Origin: Pseudoneurospora amorphoporcata
Taxonomy: Eukaryota; Ascomycota; Sordariomycetes; Sordariales; Sordariaceae
Length of the DNA: 64,000 nt
NCBI GenBank assembly: GCA_033297205.1
Contig: MU859064.1
Location: forward strand, 62,001-126,000
Direction: 5' to 3'
Made by a program: the position numbers and the translations under genes. The notes under the pieces are model-generated. The model was not told where the DNA came from. It did no database searches and was given only the letters and a program-made list of their open reading frames with translations. Of the stretch, positions 21,528 to 33,487 are shown in pieces (the stretch's first letter is position 1; the number at the start of each line of letters is the position of its first letter).

Positions 21528-23672
21528 TTGATTATACTTCTTCTCTTGTTTTCCTCGTTTTGCTTGCTTGTTGCTTGTTTGTAACGAATTTGGGTTCGGC
21601 TTGGCTGGAGTTTGATGTTTTAAGGGGTTACCTATTGTTGTATGACTGGACTGGCTTGGAGCACTACCATATGGATGGGATGATTATGGGAGTTGGGAGG
21701 GGACATGGAGTTTAACAGGTTTCTCTCTGTGGTCGGTTTGGGAGCAAAGGACCTGGCGTCTGTCCCCACCGTCCGGTCGCTTGTTACAGTTTTTGTTTGA
21801 GAACGTCAAGAGCGTCATGATATATACGTACGATACGGATGATGAAGAAGAGATTATGAGGATGCTGTTTGACAACGACGCACGTACTAACTACTATTAT
21901 TAGGGATACACGGTGGATGTTAAAGACGGAACTACTACTATACGACGACTATTTGAATGATATGTGTCACTCTGTCGTTATATTCTCACCGTTCCCTCAT
22001 TTTACTTCCCTTGTGCGGTTGTTGGTTGGTGTTTCAGTGGTTGATTGGTGTTGGGCGGTTTATCTGGTCTTGTCGAGAGCTTGTGCTGCGTCTTGTCCTG
22101 GGCCGGTGATCTTTCTCTCATCACTGGGGAAGAAAAAGGACGCACAAGCTGCCCACTTATTGAACTCACGGGAGACGAGAGATTGGAAACAGGAGAAACC
22201 GGAGGCTGGAGCCTTCTTTTTCCTTTTCACTCGGAAAAACACCTCGTGTACGCCGAGTTTGTGGTCGGACCGGAGTGAGCGGTGAACTCGGGAAGATATT
22301 AAAGCAAGGCGTGTCTTGAGCCATGTGGAGCTCCTGAACTGGAACTCTTTGATCGAACTTCGGGGTCAAGGAGTCAAACCCATAACACTACCCCTCCTAG
22401 GAATTCACTTGGAATTTTTCGATTATTTTCGAGTCGAGACAAGAAAATACTCCACGGCGAAGCCGTTACCATGCTGCATTTCCGCACTATCGCAACAAAG
22501 CCACTTCCTCTTCTCCTTCCGTTTCTTACTTGACGAAATACCAAAGCAGTCAAACTCCGCTCCGAAAGAAAACATCTGGGGGCTGAGAATGAAATACATC
22601 TCGGCCATACCATGCATTCAGCTTACCACCTCAGCTTACCACCTCAGTGCATGCATGCCCTCGAGGGCCATAGGCCTCCATTCAGGTCGTTCTCCAGCAA
22701 GCCTCTAGCACGCCAACACTAGCCAATAGGGGTTGACGGCTTACACCAATGCCCTTAGTTCTCCTGAACTGTCACTGAAGAGATCCACGGATCGACGCAG
22801 CCAAGACCGGGTCTACAGGCACGTTCAGGGAATAATGGGACTAAAAAGACTAAGGGGACCCTCAGATTCAGCTCAGCTCGGGACTCGTTGCAGGGACGAA
22901 TCGAAGTCTTCGTCCTTTCTCGTTCGTGATCTTCAGGTCCTCGTGGTCAACAAATCTTTTATCGAAAGAAAGAGGAAGAGGGAGGAGACCTTTGAGAAAT
23001 GCATGTTTCGATGCCAACGGTGGCATACCTAATTCTGACAGGCAGGAGAACAAGAGAAGGTCTCACAACAGCAACAAACATGAAGTATGGCGGTGTAAGT
23101 AAGTAAGCATGTCTCAACACCATTGGCGGCTCTCGTTCTTGTGTTACGAGTCTACTATGTGAACCGAGTGTCTGTTTGACATTCTTACTTCCACGCGGGG
23201 CCGAGCACAGCTTAACATGAATCTTACACCAGCCTTCCTTTAGCCAGGTACAATGTGACCGGGCAAATGGATCTACGCTTTTCTCTGTCTCACACAAGAA
23301 ACATAGCCGGGGCTCCACGGTTCGGGGAGCTTTTGAACAGGGGATAGGGGCCGAGAGGGGATACAGGTACGGACGGAATTTGTTCTCGTTGATCACACAG
23401 ATCACAGATCACAGATGGCTGGCAACCTTACCTGGGTCACTCTCTTTTGGGGGGGGTATATATCTTGCGTCATCTCCACGTCCCTCCAGCTCGTCCCTCC
23501 CTTTTGTTGTTTCCTCTCTAGCCCACTCACCATCTTCACCAGTTCACCCCAGGCCAACCAGCTCCGGCATTTCTTTCGAGAGAGAGAGTCCAGGACGAAC
23601 TTCATATTTACCTACTCACCTTAATACTTAATACTCATCCACACCCGAAAGCTTGACAAGAAACCGCCAAAA
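21528..23672. other. Intergenic region upstream of the NADase gene
   Basis: No convincing gene. It contains the 3' end of the giant gene, a small direct repeat TCAGCTTACCACC (twice, near 22618-22645), and the NADase promoter at its right end. Confidence 0.5.
23391..23463 (+). promoter_or_regulatory. NADase promoter: ATCACAG repeats and TATA box
   Basis: Three closely spaced ATCACA(G) words lie at about 23393-23413, followed by a G-run and TATATAT near 23457-23463, roughly 210 bp upstream of the ATG. The leader would be pyrimidine-rich, common for highly expressed fungal genes. The function of the repeats is unknown. Confidence 0.4.
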
Positions 23673-24481
23673 ATGAAGTTCACCACCCTCTCGACCGCCG
23701 CCCTCACACTCCTAACCGGCGCCACGGTCGTCGCCCTTCCCACTACCTCACCCTCCCAGGAAAAGGCCCAACTCGAAGACCGGTCCTACGTCAACGCCAC
23801 CTCGTCCACCACCTGCGCCCACCACCCTCTCTCCCCCTCCTACTGCTCCGGCACCGCCCAAAACTGGACTCTGGCAACGACCTACATCTGCGGTGATTCC
23901 CGTCTAGGACCCGTCGTCCTCCCGCAGTTTTTCCTTCCCCTAGACCCGATCCTGGACATCTACGACCGCTTCGGCGGCTTGTGCCCGGGCCAATTCCTGG
24001 AGAAGTGGTTCAACAAGACCGGTGGCGGGTGGTGGGATTACCCTCCGCAGAACGGATTTTCGGTGGACGATGCGGGAGAAATCATTGCGGCCAATTTGAC
24101 GCTGCAGGTTGGGACGTTTCTGGATCGGTTCGGAAGCGAATATGGGGCCTTTTTGGCGCCCGCTGCGGCGCCGTATTTGCAGAGGAGTTTGCCGCCTAGT
24201 AATTTGAATGGGGATGCCAAGTACGTTCTATTTCCTGGGGTGGGTTGGGCTCTGATGAAGGGGGAGCGAAATGCTAACGGAGTGATGACAGGTTCCCATA
24301 CAACTACCACGTCTACAGCGTCATCAAGCCCTTCAAGGTCCTTGCTGGGCCGATCGCCCCTTGGTTCGGCCAGCCTGGTCAGGGCGTGCAGTATCAGACT
24401 TATGTGAACGTCGCGACGCTCATTGCTGATGGGTATCTGAAGGCTGAGGATCCCCAGGCATTGGTTCCTAAGCCCTACTAA
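23673..24481 (+). CDS. Secreted TNT-domain NAD glycohydrolase (fungal surface NADase)
   Basis: Exons 23673-24220 and 24292-24481 (GTACGT donor, GCTAAC branch point) give 245 residues. The N-terminus [16 protein letters not shown] is a clear signal peptide ending near VALP. The mature part has paired cysteines ([22 protein letters not shown]) that probably form disulfides, several N-x-S/T sequons, and a C-terminal TNT-type fold with [13 protein letters not shown] and the loop [11 protein letters not shown], where the TNT family places its essential glutamine. Related secreted fungal enzymes cleave extracellular NAD+ to nicotinamide and ADP-ribose, and Neurospora conidia have long been known as an NADase source. 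No immunity-factor gene is adjacent, as expected for a secreted enzyme. Substrate is inferred from the family. Confidence 0.85.
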
Positions 24482-25541
24482 GTGGGAAGGTGGTGAAGAT
24501 GGTGAAAGGGTGATCGTGCGAGATGGGAGCTTTAAAATGTCTTTGTTAAAGTGGACATGGTTAACGTTTTTGTAATGGATAATGTCTGGTCTGGCTGTAT
24601 ATACCCAGGGGTGGAGTGGAAAGGGGGATCACAGAGAATAATGATCTGGTTTGGATATCCACCATTGTGTCGGTTCTTTCCTTTGCATAGGCCCTCGCGT
24701 TCAACCTTGGAAGCTGGAAGATTACCCGGTCCTGCGGCTGAGCAACTTATGGTCCTTTCCGCTTATGACCCCCGTATCAACTCGTTGTGGGCATTTGATG
24801 CGGCTGAGTCTGTCGTGTGCGTCACCGGCCACTCTTGATGGCCCGATGTAATTCTTTTTGTGTGCTGTATCTTTCCTTGGAGAAGCTTCCAAACCGGCTT
24901 TCGGGGAAGGAATGATTACTAGAGAAAGAAAGAAACATCAGGTAGTAGGGTGACCTCAAATGAGATTACTATTGCCTGGACTACTTAATCGGTCGACCCA
25001 GCCAAAAAGCATTAAAGGGTCCAATCCCAAAACGGTCTGAAAGGAGAGGTTCTACTCAAGACGTGTATAGTTACGAGTAGACAAGAGGCCGACCATGGTT
25101 GGCACCGTGACTGTGACTAACCAGCAAAATGTGTAGAATGAGAATTTGACGGGCCCATGACTTACAGCATAGAACCAGATCATATCAAGCATAGAGACAC
25201 TTTCCAGGTCAGCTCTGGTTTAGTGTCGATAAAAGGAGGAAACAGTTATGGGGGGAAAAGAGAACCGGGAAATGGGTATTCAAGAATAGGCATTAACAAT
25301 ACCAGACACCACGCAACGCGATGCGGACTAACTACTACTAATGATAAAGATAACTGAAAGACGAAAACGCCTGCGGTGCTATGGTGCTGCAGCCCCTCTA
25401 GCCCGTGATCGTCCCGTCTCTGGGGCCCGACGGCAAACCGGTTCCGCCTCTCGGTATGTATAAATGCTGGCTGGCTATTAAATGGTAATTGGCGTCATCT
25501 GGCCGTCGCGTCGTGCGTGTGTCCTTTTCCGCGTGATTCGT
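24482..25541. other. Convergent intergenic region, NADase / glycolipid transfer protein
   Basis: Holds the 3' ends of both flanking genes. No further gene or repeat recognised. Confidence 0.5.
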
Positions 25542-26321
25542 CTATTTCTTGATACCCTTGCTGTCGAGGAAGGCCTTGAGGATGTTGACAATGTTCTCGA
25601 GAGCGGCGAGGTACTCCTTGAGCTGAGCGTTGACCTTGCCCTGGTCGTCGCCGAGCTTGCTGTAGAAGTCCTTGCGGTAAGGGCAGGCGCTCATGGCGGC
25701 GCTGAAGATGGGCTTGATGAGGAAGCTGTGGTGGGGCTTGAGGGTGACGTCGTAGGCAGAGCGGAAGGAGGCAGAAAGCTCCTGGTCAGCGGCAACGACG
25801 TTGTTGGCGAGACCCTTGCATGTGAACTCGAGACCTCTGGAGGATTGCTTGTTAGCATACCGTTCCTTCTTCCTGGAGCCGTCCAGTCCCAGCTCTTCTT
25901 ACCTGACGAGCCAGAGGAGGGCCTGGCCGGCCTTGTTCTGCTTTTCCTTCTGCTCGTTGTTAACAAGGTCCTGGAGAGTCTCGGACTCGGTCGGGTGGGA
26001 AAGGAAACGCTGGCGGATTTTCTATAACAGATGGAAACATATGGTTAGCTAGCTGTACTCGACATATGCATGGAACCTCGATAAGCAATTGCTGGACATG
26101 GACAGTTGCCGCACCTCGACATTGCCGAGCATATCGCTCTTAACGGGGGAGAAGGCGGCAGAGCCGAGGACATCGAAGATGGAGACTAGCGACTCGGCAG
26201 CCTCGAGGAACTCGGTGGTAGGGATGGCATTCTCCTTGTCGGCCTGGACGGGCACGTCGGTGAAGGAGCGCTTGAGGGTGTCGAGGTAGGTACCTCCGGG
26301 GGGGATCTGGCCGGTAGACAT
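25542..26321 (-). CDS. het-c2: Glycolipid transfer protein, HET-C2-like
   Basis: Minus-strand exons 26321-26115, 26021-25903 and 25836-25542 give 206 residues, the usual length for this family. It closely follows the Podospora anserina HET-C2 pattern (IPPGGTYLDTLKRSF, FSPVKSDMLGNVEKIR, LLWLVRGLEFTC, LKPHHSFL, SACPYRKDFYSKLG). Headgroup-contacting residues of the GLTP fold are present with correct spacing: D63, N67, K70, W106 and H145. The first donor is GTGCGG, a little unusual, but the downstream CTAAC branch point and frame agree. GLTPs move glycosylceramides between membranes in the cytosol; in Podospora polymorphic alleles control heterokaryon incompatibility. Neurospora 'het-c' is a different, unrelated gene. 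It is divergent from the phospholipase D gene 1.36 kb away. Confidence 0.93.
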
Positions 26322-27676
26322 GGTGGTGGTAAGTGCGTGGTTGGTGTGTGGGTTGGTGGTGATGGATGATGATGATGATGAAGATGGTTTTGGAGAAAAG
26401 AGAAGAAGGTCAACTTGGAATGTTTAGAAGCAACAACGGACTCGACGGGACAAGGTGGGAAAGGGGGTTCAGTCGGGCACTGGCGAGTGGAACCGTGGAA
26501 CTTGAAACTGTCACGATCCCATCCCCAATCATTCGGCCGTGCCCCGCCCAGAGCTAGGGGACAGGTACCTGAAGGCGGCTGTGCTAGGCTCGGCTGGGGC
26601 AAAGAGGCCCCGGACATGGACGCCCTGAGACGCGGTAAGGTTCCCCTCCCCCGCAATCTGGTGTGTCCCAACCTAATTTGGTCTACTGCGGTTGTAGTAG
26701 TAGGCACGGGATGCCTTTTTAAACATGCCCTGACGAGGATACCGCGGACTGCTAGCTATTCATTTTCTGTATTTTCATTGGTCAGCTTGGATGTTTGAAC
26801 CTACTATTCTACGCTTGGAGCTTTGCAGTGGACTCGCGTTCCTGAAAGTTTCCAACTTGTTCTTGATTCGGAACATGATTGAAGTAGCATTTGATTGAGG
26901 CGTAGTTTTCTTGTCTTGGACCCTTAAGGTCTCTTCAAAACATGATAACTTCTTTGATCGGCATGCTCAAGATACTATCTTGAGTGTTTGACGGAACAGC
27001 ATGCGGTGCACACACACACACACACACAGGCCCTGACATGCATTTACAGTTCAGCTGCACACAGACCACGCGGTCGCCTGCATTGCGGCGGAACACGAGA
27101 ACTGTTAGCATGACGTCATTCCGAAGTGAGTGTGTTAATGATGAAGCCTCTGTACATCCTCTTTTCTTTGATGATTGTTTTTCCACTCTTCTAACCCCGG
27201 CCTGTGCCCCGTCTTCACACGGCCAACCGCAGAGAAGTCGGATCAGAGATGCCGAGGGTTGGGGAAGTTGCATGTTATACCGCCCTCTTCTCTTTCTTGG
27301 CACCACATGAACACCCCTGGGCACACGTACTGTATTTTTCCATATTCTCAGCTCGAACCTGTTTATTCTCCGAGTCACCCCCCTCCTCATTGCTTTCTCG
27401 ACTCTCGTCATCCTCACCCTGGTTCAGCGGGCTTCCCTTCCATTCAGCATCCTTGCCATGCCGCTTCCTAGAAAGAACATGATGCTACTACGGCTCTCGT
27501 TCTTATAAACGCCAGGTCCTGCCTATCATCCGACACTCTGCGTATTTCTCAGTGTTCCCGTCTTGCTGGCCAAGAACTCCTTTTGATACCACCCCTACTA
27601 TCCTCTTTCCAAAGTAAACATTGTCTCGCCAGAGCGTACCTCTCTCTCCTGGGGACCAAACAATAATATCACAACA
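26322..27676. other. Divergent intergenic region, GLTP / phospholipase D
   Basis: Shared upstream region of two divergently transcribed lipid genes. It contains a (GAT)n tract near 26361-26378 in the GLTP leader and a (CA)n dinucleotide tract at about 27008-27028. No gene recognised. Confidence 0.5.
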
Positions 27677-30580
27677 ATGGCGACTGAGCTGGCTGCAGGT
27701 GGTCCTGCTCAGAGTCGTAAACACGAGCACAAGAAGAGCACCAGCGAAAAGCTCAAACATCCTATTCGCGAAATCCGAGAGAAGCTGGCAAACAGTAGTT
27801 TGAACGAACATCTGCACCACGAGAAGAACAAAATCGGAAAGTTCAAGAATCTGATCAATCCTCAGCATCGCCATGACGAGGCCCACGAAAAGGCCTGTGA
27901 CGACAAGCGAACAAACATCTGTCTCTCCCACCGTTTCGAGTCCTTCTTCCCCGAGCGTGATGGCAACAATATCAAGTGGTATGTCGACGGCAGAGACTAC
28001 TTTTGGGTATGTTTGAACTCTTCTGATGATTCTCATCAAGCCACTTGATCTAACAACATCATAGGCTGTCTCTGTAGCTCTCGAAAAGGCAAAAGAGACC
28101 ATCTACCTCGCCGATTGGTGGCTTTCTCCTGAACTCTTCCTGCGTCGTCCTCCAGCCTACAACCAAGAATGGAGACTCGACCAAGTCCTCAAACGTCGTG
28201 CCGAAGCCGGCGTCAAGATCTATGTCATCGTATACCGCGAAGTCGAAGCCGCACTTACTTGCAATTCTGCTCATACCAAGCATGCCCTACAAGCCCTCTG
28301 CCCAGAAGGTTCGCCAGGACACGGAAATATCACCATCATGCGCCATCCCGACCACAATGTCCTGGAGAACGTTGCCGACATGACCTTTTACTGGGCCCAT
28401 CACGAAAAGTTCATTGTCATTGACTACGAGATGGCCTTTATCGGTGGCCTCGACCTCTGCTTCGGTCGTTGGGATTACCGCCAGCACAGTTTGGCAGATA
28501 TGCACCCTGAAGGTGTCGCCAACGAGATCTGGCCCGGTCAGGATTTCAACAACAACCGCGTCATGGACTTCAAAAACGTTCAGGACTGGAAGCAGAACGA
28601 GCTGACCAAGGCAGAGCATGGCCGTATGCCGTGGCATGATGTCGCCATGGGAGTGGTGGGTCCCACTGTCTACGACATTGCCGAACACTTCGTCCTTCGC
28701 TGGAATTTCATCAAGAGAGACAAGTACAAGCGCGACAAGCGCTATGACTGGATTGAGCTGCAAGGCCGACAAGGACAAGATGAAGATCTAGTCGGAGTTC
28801 AGAGGCCCAAATTCCCCGTGGGCAAGTACGTCGTTCATCCACTCACTCCCCTCACCAGCAAGCCTATCGTAGACCGAGGCACCGTACACGCCCAAATCGT
28901 CCGCTCCAGTGCCGACTGGTCGAGCGGAATCCTTACCGAACACTCGATCCAGAATGCTTACAGCGATATCATTCGCAACGCACAGCATTACGTCTACATC
29001 GAGAACCAGTTCTTTATCACGGCTACTGGAGACCAACAGTCACCCATCCACAACACCATAGGCCGCTCCATTGTAGACGCCGTAGTCCGTGCTGCCAAGG
29101 AGGGCAGAAAGTTCCGCATCATTATCATCATTCCTGCTATCCCTGGCTTTGCCGGTGACCTTCGCGATAATGCCGCTTTGGGTACCCGTGCCATCATGGA
29201 CTACCAGTACAAGTCCATCTGCCGTGGAGAGCACAGCATCTTCGAGCAGATTCGCAAGGAAGGAGTTGATCCCAACCAACACATCTTCTTCTTCAACTTG
29301 CGAAGCTACGATCGACTAAACAGGACCGCTGCCGAGAAGAAGATGGAAAAGGAAGCCGGGCTGCCATACCAGGAGCTTCAGCGAGCCCAGGCGGAAGAAG
29401 TCATGGGAGAGGGGATCCACGGCACGAGCGACCCCCAAGGTGGCCGTGACTCCCACATGGGCAGCCGAAGAGACCAGAAGGGTACTACGCAGGAATCCGA
29501 AGGCCAGAAGCACAGCCGTGACACGAAGAAGAAGTTCGAAGAAGCTAGGACCAAGGTCGAAAAAGAAGGAACGGGCGGTATTGAAAACATGAGCGCATAC
29601 GCCAACGCCGACGGCGAGCTGGAGGGCAACATCAACGGGGGCCACTTCACCGGCAGCAATACGAACGCATCATCAGAAAACCAAACCAAGACCGACACCA
29701 ACAGCCCTCCAAGGGGTAAAGAGTACACCCGCGCCCAGTCTTCCTTCACCGTCGCCCATCACGCCATGGCCCGCACCGGATCCATAGCCCAAGTCAAGTG
29801 GGACGGCGACCCGGAAGACGAGATCAACAACTGGATCCAGGAGGAGCTCTACGTGCACGCCAAGCTGCTCATCGCCGACGACCGCATCGTCGTCTGCGGC
29901 TCCTCCAACCTCAACGATCGCAGCCAGCTGGGCTATCACGACAGCGAGCTGAGCATCGTCATGGAGGATAAGAAGACGGTGCAGACCACCATGGACGGCC
30001 AGCCCTACGAAGCCGGGTGGCACGCTACCTCTTTGCGTCGATACCTGTGGCGGGAGCACTTAGGTTTGTTACCACCGCAGGATCTGGACGCTAGTGACGA
30101 CCCGAATGCCCAACCTCCCGGCGATGACTCGCCCAATGATGTGTGGGAGTGTGATGAGAGCTGGAAGCAGGTGGAGGATCCGCTGAGCGATGAGCTGTGG
30201 GAGATGTGGGCGAGCAGAGCGACCAAGAATACCGAGGTGTTTAGACACTTGTTTCATGCCGATCCTGATGATCATGGTAAGCTTTTCTTTTCTTTTCTCC
30301 CTACACCCCCAGTGACCACCCCCCTTGTTCCAATAAAATGATTCACTAACACTTCCACCAAAAAGTCAAAACCTTCGACGACTACAACGCCTTCCTCCCC
30401 GCCAAGGGCGTCAAACCAGGCCACATCTTTGACCGGTTCATGCCGCCCACCGACGCTCGCAAAAAGCTGGAGCAGGTAAAAGGCCATCTGGTCTGGATGC
30501 CGCTCGACTTCCTCAAGGATGCGGACATGGCGGAGCGCGGGCTCCAGGTGAATTCGTGGACGGAAAGTGTTTATACTTAG
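27677..30580 (+). CDS. Phospholipase D (two HKD motifs, Spo14-related)
   Basis: Exons 27677-28006, 28065-30276 and 30366-30580 give 918 residues. It hydrolyses phosphatidylcholine-type lipids to phosphatidic acid and free headgroup. HKD motif 1 (HEKFIVID) starts near residue 223 and is followed by the GG.DLC.GRWD signature; HKD motif 2 (HAKLLIADD) starts near 708 and is followed by GSSNLNDRS. Between the two halves, about residues 554-664, lies a disordered Gly/Ser/Asn/Lys-rich insert. The N-terminal 80 residues are Lys/His-rich; no PX or PH domain is visible, so this is the short form of fungal PLD, not full-length Spo14. Splice sites are GTATGT..ATAG and GTAAGC..AAAAG with branch points. 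It is divergent from the glycolipid transfer protein gene. Confidence 0.93.
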
Positions 30581-31359
30581 AGGGGCGTACCACGATGGGT
30601 GAGGTTGAGGGTAATTGATTGGATTGAGAGGATGCTTGTTTGAGTATTGTCATATTTCAGGATGGAGGATTCAGAAGCGGAAGGTTTATGATATGTTTCA
30701 TGGGTGGTGGATGTCCTTGTAAGAGACTGGTTCTCATGATAAGATGATGGTGATAAGATGATGGTGATGATCAGTATTTAGGAAAGAGGAGATGGCGCGC
30801 GGCGTGACAGGACTGGGAGGGCATTGTTATCATTCCTAGGTGTAATATTGTTAAGTGAATATGAGCATAATGACTGATGACATATCTGAAGAGTTCCCCG
30901 TGTGTTTGGTTCGCTTTTTGGGGGGCTTGACTGCTGCAGAGACACTGGTGATTTAGTACGACCTGACAGTACCTTGCCCAATACAACTTTACAAATAACT
31001 CTTTAAGACATCTACTAGCTCCCTAGAATTTTCTTAAAATTTGAAAGATTATAGCGTTGTTGCAATGCATCGCTGTCTTGCTGCATGATCAGATTTCTTA
31101 GTTAAAGTAAAAACCCTCCTGTCAGGTATCTTTTAGCACGAACGTCTAGAGTTTTACACTTACCCCAGTTATTTAAACTTATCCATAATACCAAGTAGGC
31201 GCTAGCGGAGCCAAAGGCGACGGCGCGTCTATTGGATGAAAAGTGTGGGCCTCACAATAACTATGACGCTTAACGATTGGTCGACACTAGTGGATCCCAT
31301 TCCTGCACGTCACTCCATCTCAATAACCAGGCCTCGCTCTTCTCCCCATCCTCAATGCC
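30581..31359. other. Intergenic region between PLD and the DUF7924 relic
   Basis: Contains the PLD 3' end with a short repeated ATAAGATGATGGTG word (about 30738-30770). The stretch around 31000-31180 is AT-rich compared with the genes on both sides. No gene recognised. Confidence 0.45.
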
Positions 31360-33132
31360 ATGGCCCACACTCGAGCCCAAACAGCGGCCCCAAGGGCGCT
31401 CCCATCACCGGCATCAAATTATCAAGGTAAGTGTTCTTCGCAGCGCCAAACGACATCTCCCACTGACGCTTGCAGGAAATCGACCCCAGGGCATCCGGCC
31501 GCGCAAAGGCAGTTTGCAAAAGCACGCCTGGTTGCGCGCCGAACGCAATCGCCTACGTCCGACTACACCCAGCGAGATGCCGACCCCACAAGTATGCCCT
31601 CTATCCTTTTGTATTATATGGTTCACAAACTAAGTTGGGTCATGGGATTCATACGCAAGCGCAAGCACCCATCCGGACACGCACTCGAGGGAGACCCAGA
31701 CCCAGACCCAGATCCAAACCCAAACCCAAAGCGACAGCGGACATGTCCTCCACGCCCTACGGAAGACGCATTTGGCGAGCCAGCGAGTGACAGCGGCGCC
31801 CATAAACACAATGACCCAGTTGCTTTCTGGGTGGAGGAAGGGCGCTGGCCAGATGAGCAGGACTGGCCGGAAGAGACCTCGGAGACGGATTTTACCAAGG
31901 ATCGTCTACCACTTGCGCGAAAGAAATCCTCGTCCAATCTGTCCCGGAAGCGATCGAACTCTGCTACATCCACGACGCCCAGTGACCAGAAGCCGAGGGA
32001 GGAGAAGAGCGCGCCATACCGAGACCAGCGTTATGAGACCCTGCTCGAGGTCAAAGGCAGCTACATGACCAAATCTCCACTAGGCTTAGCCAGCGTCAGC
32101 CAGGCTCTTTGTCGGTCTCTCCTGGAGAAGACGCAGCCAGTTCCCGGTGATACACTTTTCCATGACGATGTCTTTGAAACGACATGCCAGAAGATACACA
32201 ACAAAAACGAGGCGCGAATTATTCAAGATATTAGTCGGCTTATTGTTCCTTCAGCTGAAAGTCTTGCGACATTCGGTGCAAAACACCTTGACATCCTTAT
32301 AGAGAGCGTCAACGAAGGGTAGAACAACTCGATCCCTCTCACTAGTACCCGTCCACAGCCTGACTACTCTGTTGGGTTCAAACGAAACGCATTCACTGAG
32401 AACCAGCTCGCCAAATTGTCGCCATTTATTGGCGACTTCATTACCGGGGACCAGTCTTTTTTTATGGCTACGTACTATATGTACTTCCCGTTCCTAGCTT
32501 GCGAGGTGAAGTGTGGCACAGCGGCGCTCGACATCGCGGATCGGTAGAACGCCCATAGTATGACCCTTACGGTACGGGGCATCGTCGAGCTCTTCCGTAC
32601 TGTTAAGCGCGAGGATGAAGTTAACCGGAAAATCCTCGCCTTCTCCGTCTCGCATGACCACACCTCGGTCCGGATTTACGGCCACTACCCGGTAATAGCC
32701 GGGAAAGATATCAAGTACTACCGCCATCCGATCCACAGGTTTGACTTCACCGCGCTTGACGGAAAGGATAAATGGATAGCGTACCGATTCACCAAGAACG
32801 TCTACGACACATGGATGCCCAAGCATTTCGAAAACATCCGTTCTGCCATCAATCAATTGCCGTCGGAGTTGGGCTTTGATGTCCCACCGCTTTCCGAGGC
32901 GACCGGGCTTTCCCAGGGGAACTTGATGCAGTCAGATGCCAGCTGCGCTTCTCTGCCTGACGAGCGGGGCAGCCAGTCGAGCATTGCCGGGCAGCAGGAA
33001 AAGCGTGATATCGAGGTTCATTCACATCACACATCACACCTCGTGCACAAGGGAAAGGGACGGAGAACGGAACAAGAGTTTGACGGATCAGCGAGTCCTA
33101 CAAAGGACCGAAAACAAAACAATTTCTTTTGA
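31360..33132 (+). pseudogene. DUF7924-type protein relic with two in-frame TAG codons
   Basis: A tentative model has exons 31360-31426, 31476-31591 and 31660 onward. From 31660 a single frame runs to 33132 but is broken by TAG at 32320-32322 and TAG at 32545-32547. The protein around and between them is continuous and conserved-looking: LIESVNEG / NNSIPLTSTRPQPDYSVGF, FMATYYMYFPFLACEVKCG, ALDIADR / NAHSMTL, HPIHRFDFTALDGKDKWIAYRF. Family members, as I recall them, have Trp and Gln at the two stop positions, so the changes are TGG to TAG and CAG to TAG, both C-to-T transitions at CpA on one strand, the RIP signature. PD (32359-32364) followed by ExK (32503-32511) resembles a PD-(D/E)XK nuclease core. 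A lysine/arginine-rich NLS-like region and a DP repeat precede it. Whether the downstream part is still expressed is unknown. Confidence 0.7.
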
Positions 33133-33487
33133 TTAACCGATTCGGGCACGAAAATATCTCGAGTAGTGTTCCCCCGCTTGTTCCTATCATTCTTCCCAAA
33201 TATCGATAGGGACCGAGTTCCAACCCATTCAAGCAGGAAGTAATACCCATGAGGCATCATAGACCTCGACCTCGTTACCATATGAAAACCCCAATAACGA
33301 CCCGTATTAATGATAAGAAAAAACCACCGCTGTGGTCTTCCACATTCCCAAGCAGACACTGACAACCTTTACAACGCGCTTATCTGTCGTAGACATAAAA
33401 GGTAATAGTAGTAAGAGAAAAGGAGAGGTAAAGAAAAACGCCTAGAAGACAACAAAGACCCAAAAAATATGAGAAGGAAGAGCGCGT
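33133..33487. other. Intergenic gap, DUF7924 relic / aspartate aminotransferase
   Basis: Only 3' flanks of converging genes; nothing else recognised. Confidence 0.5.
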
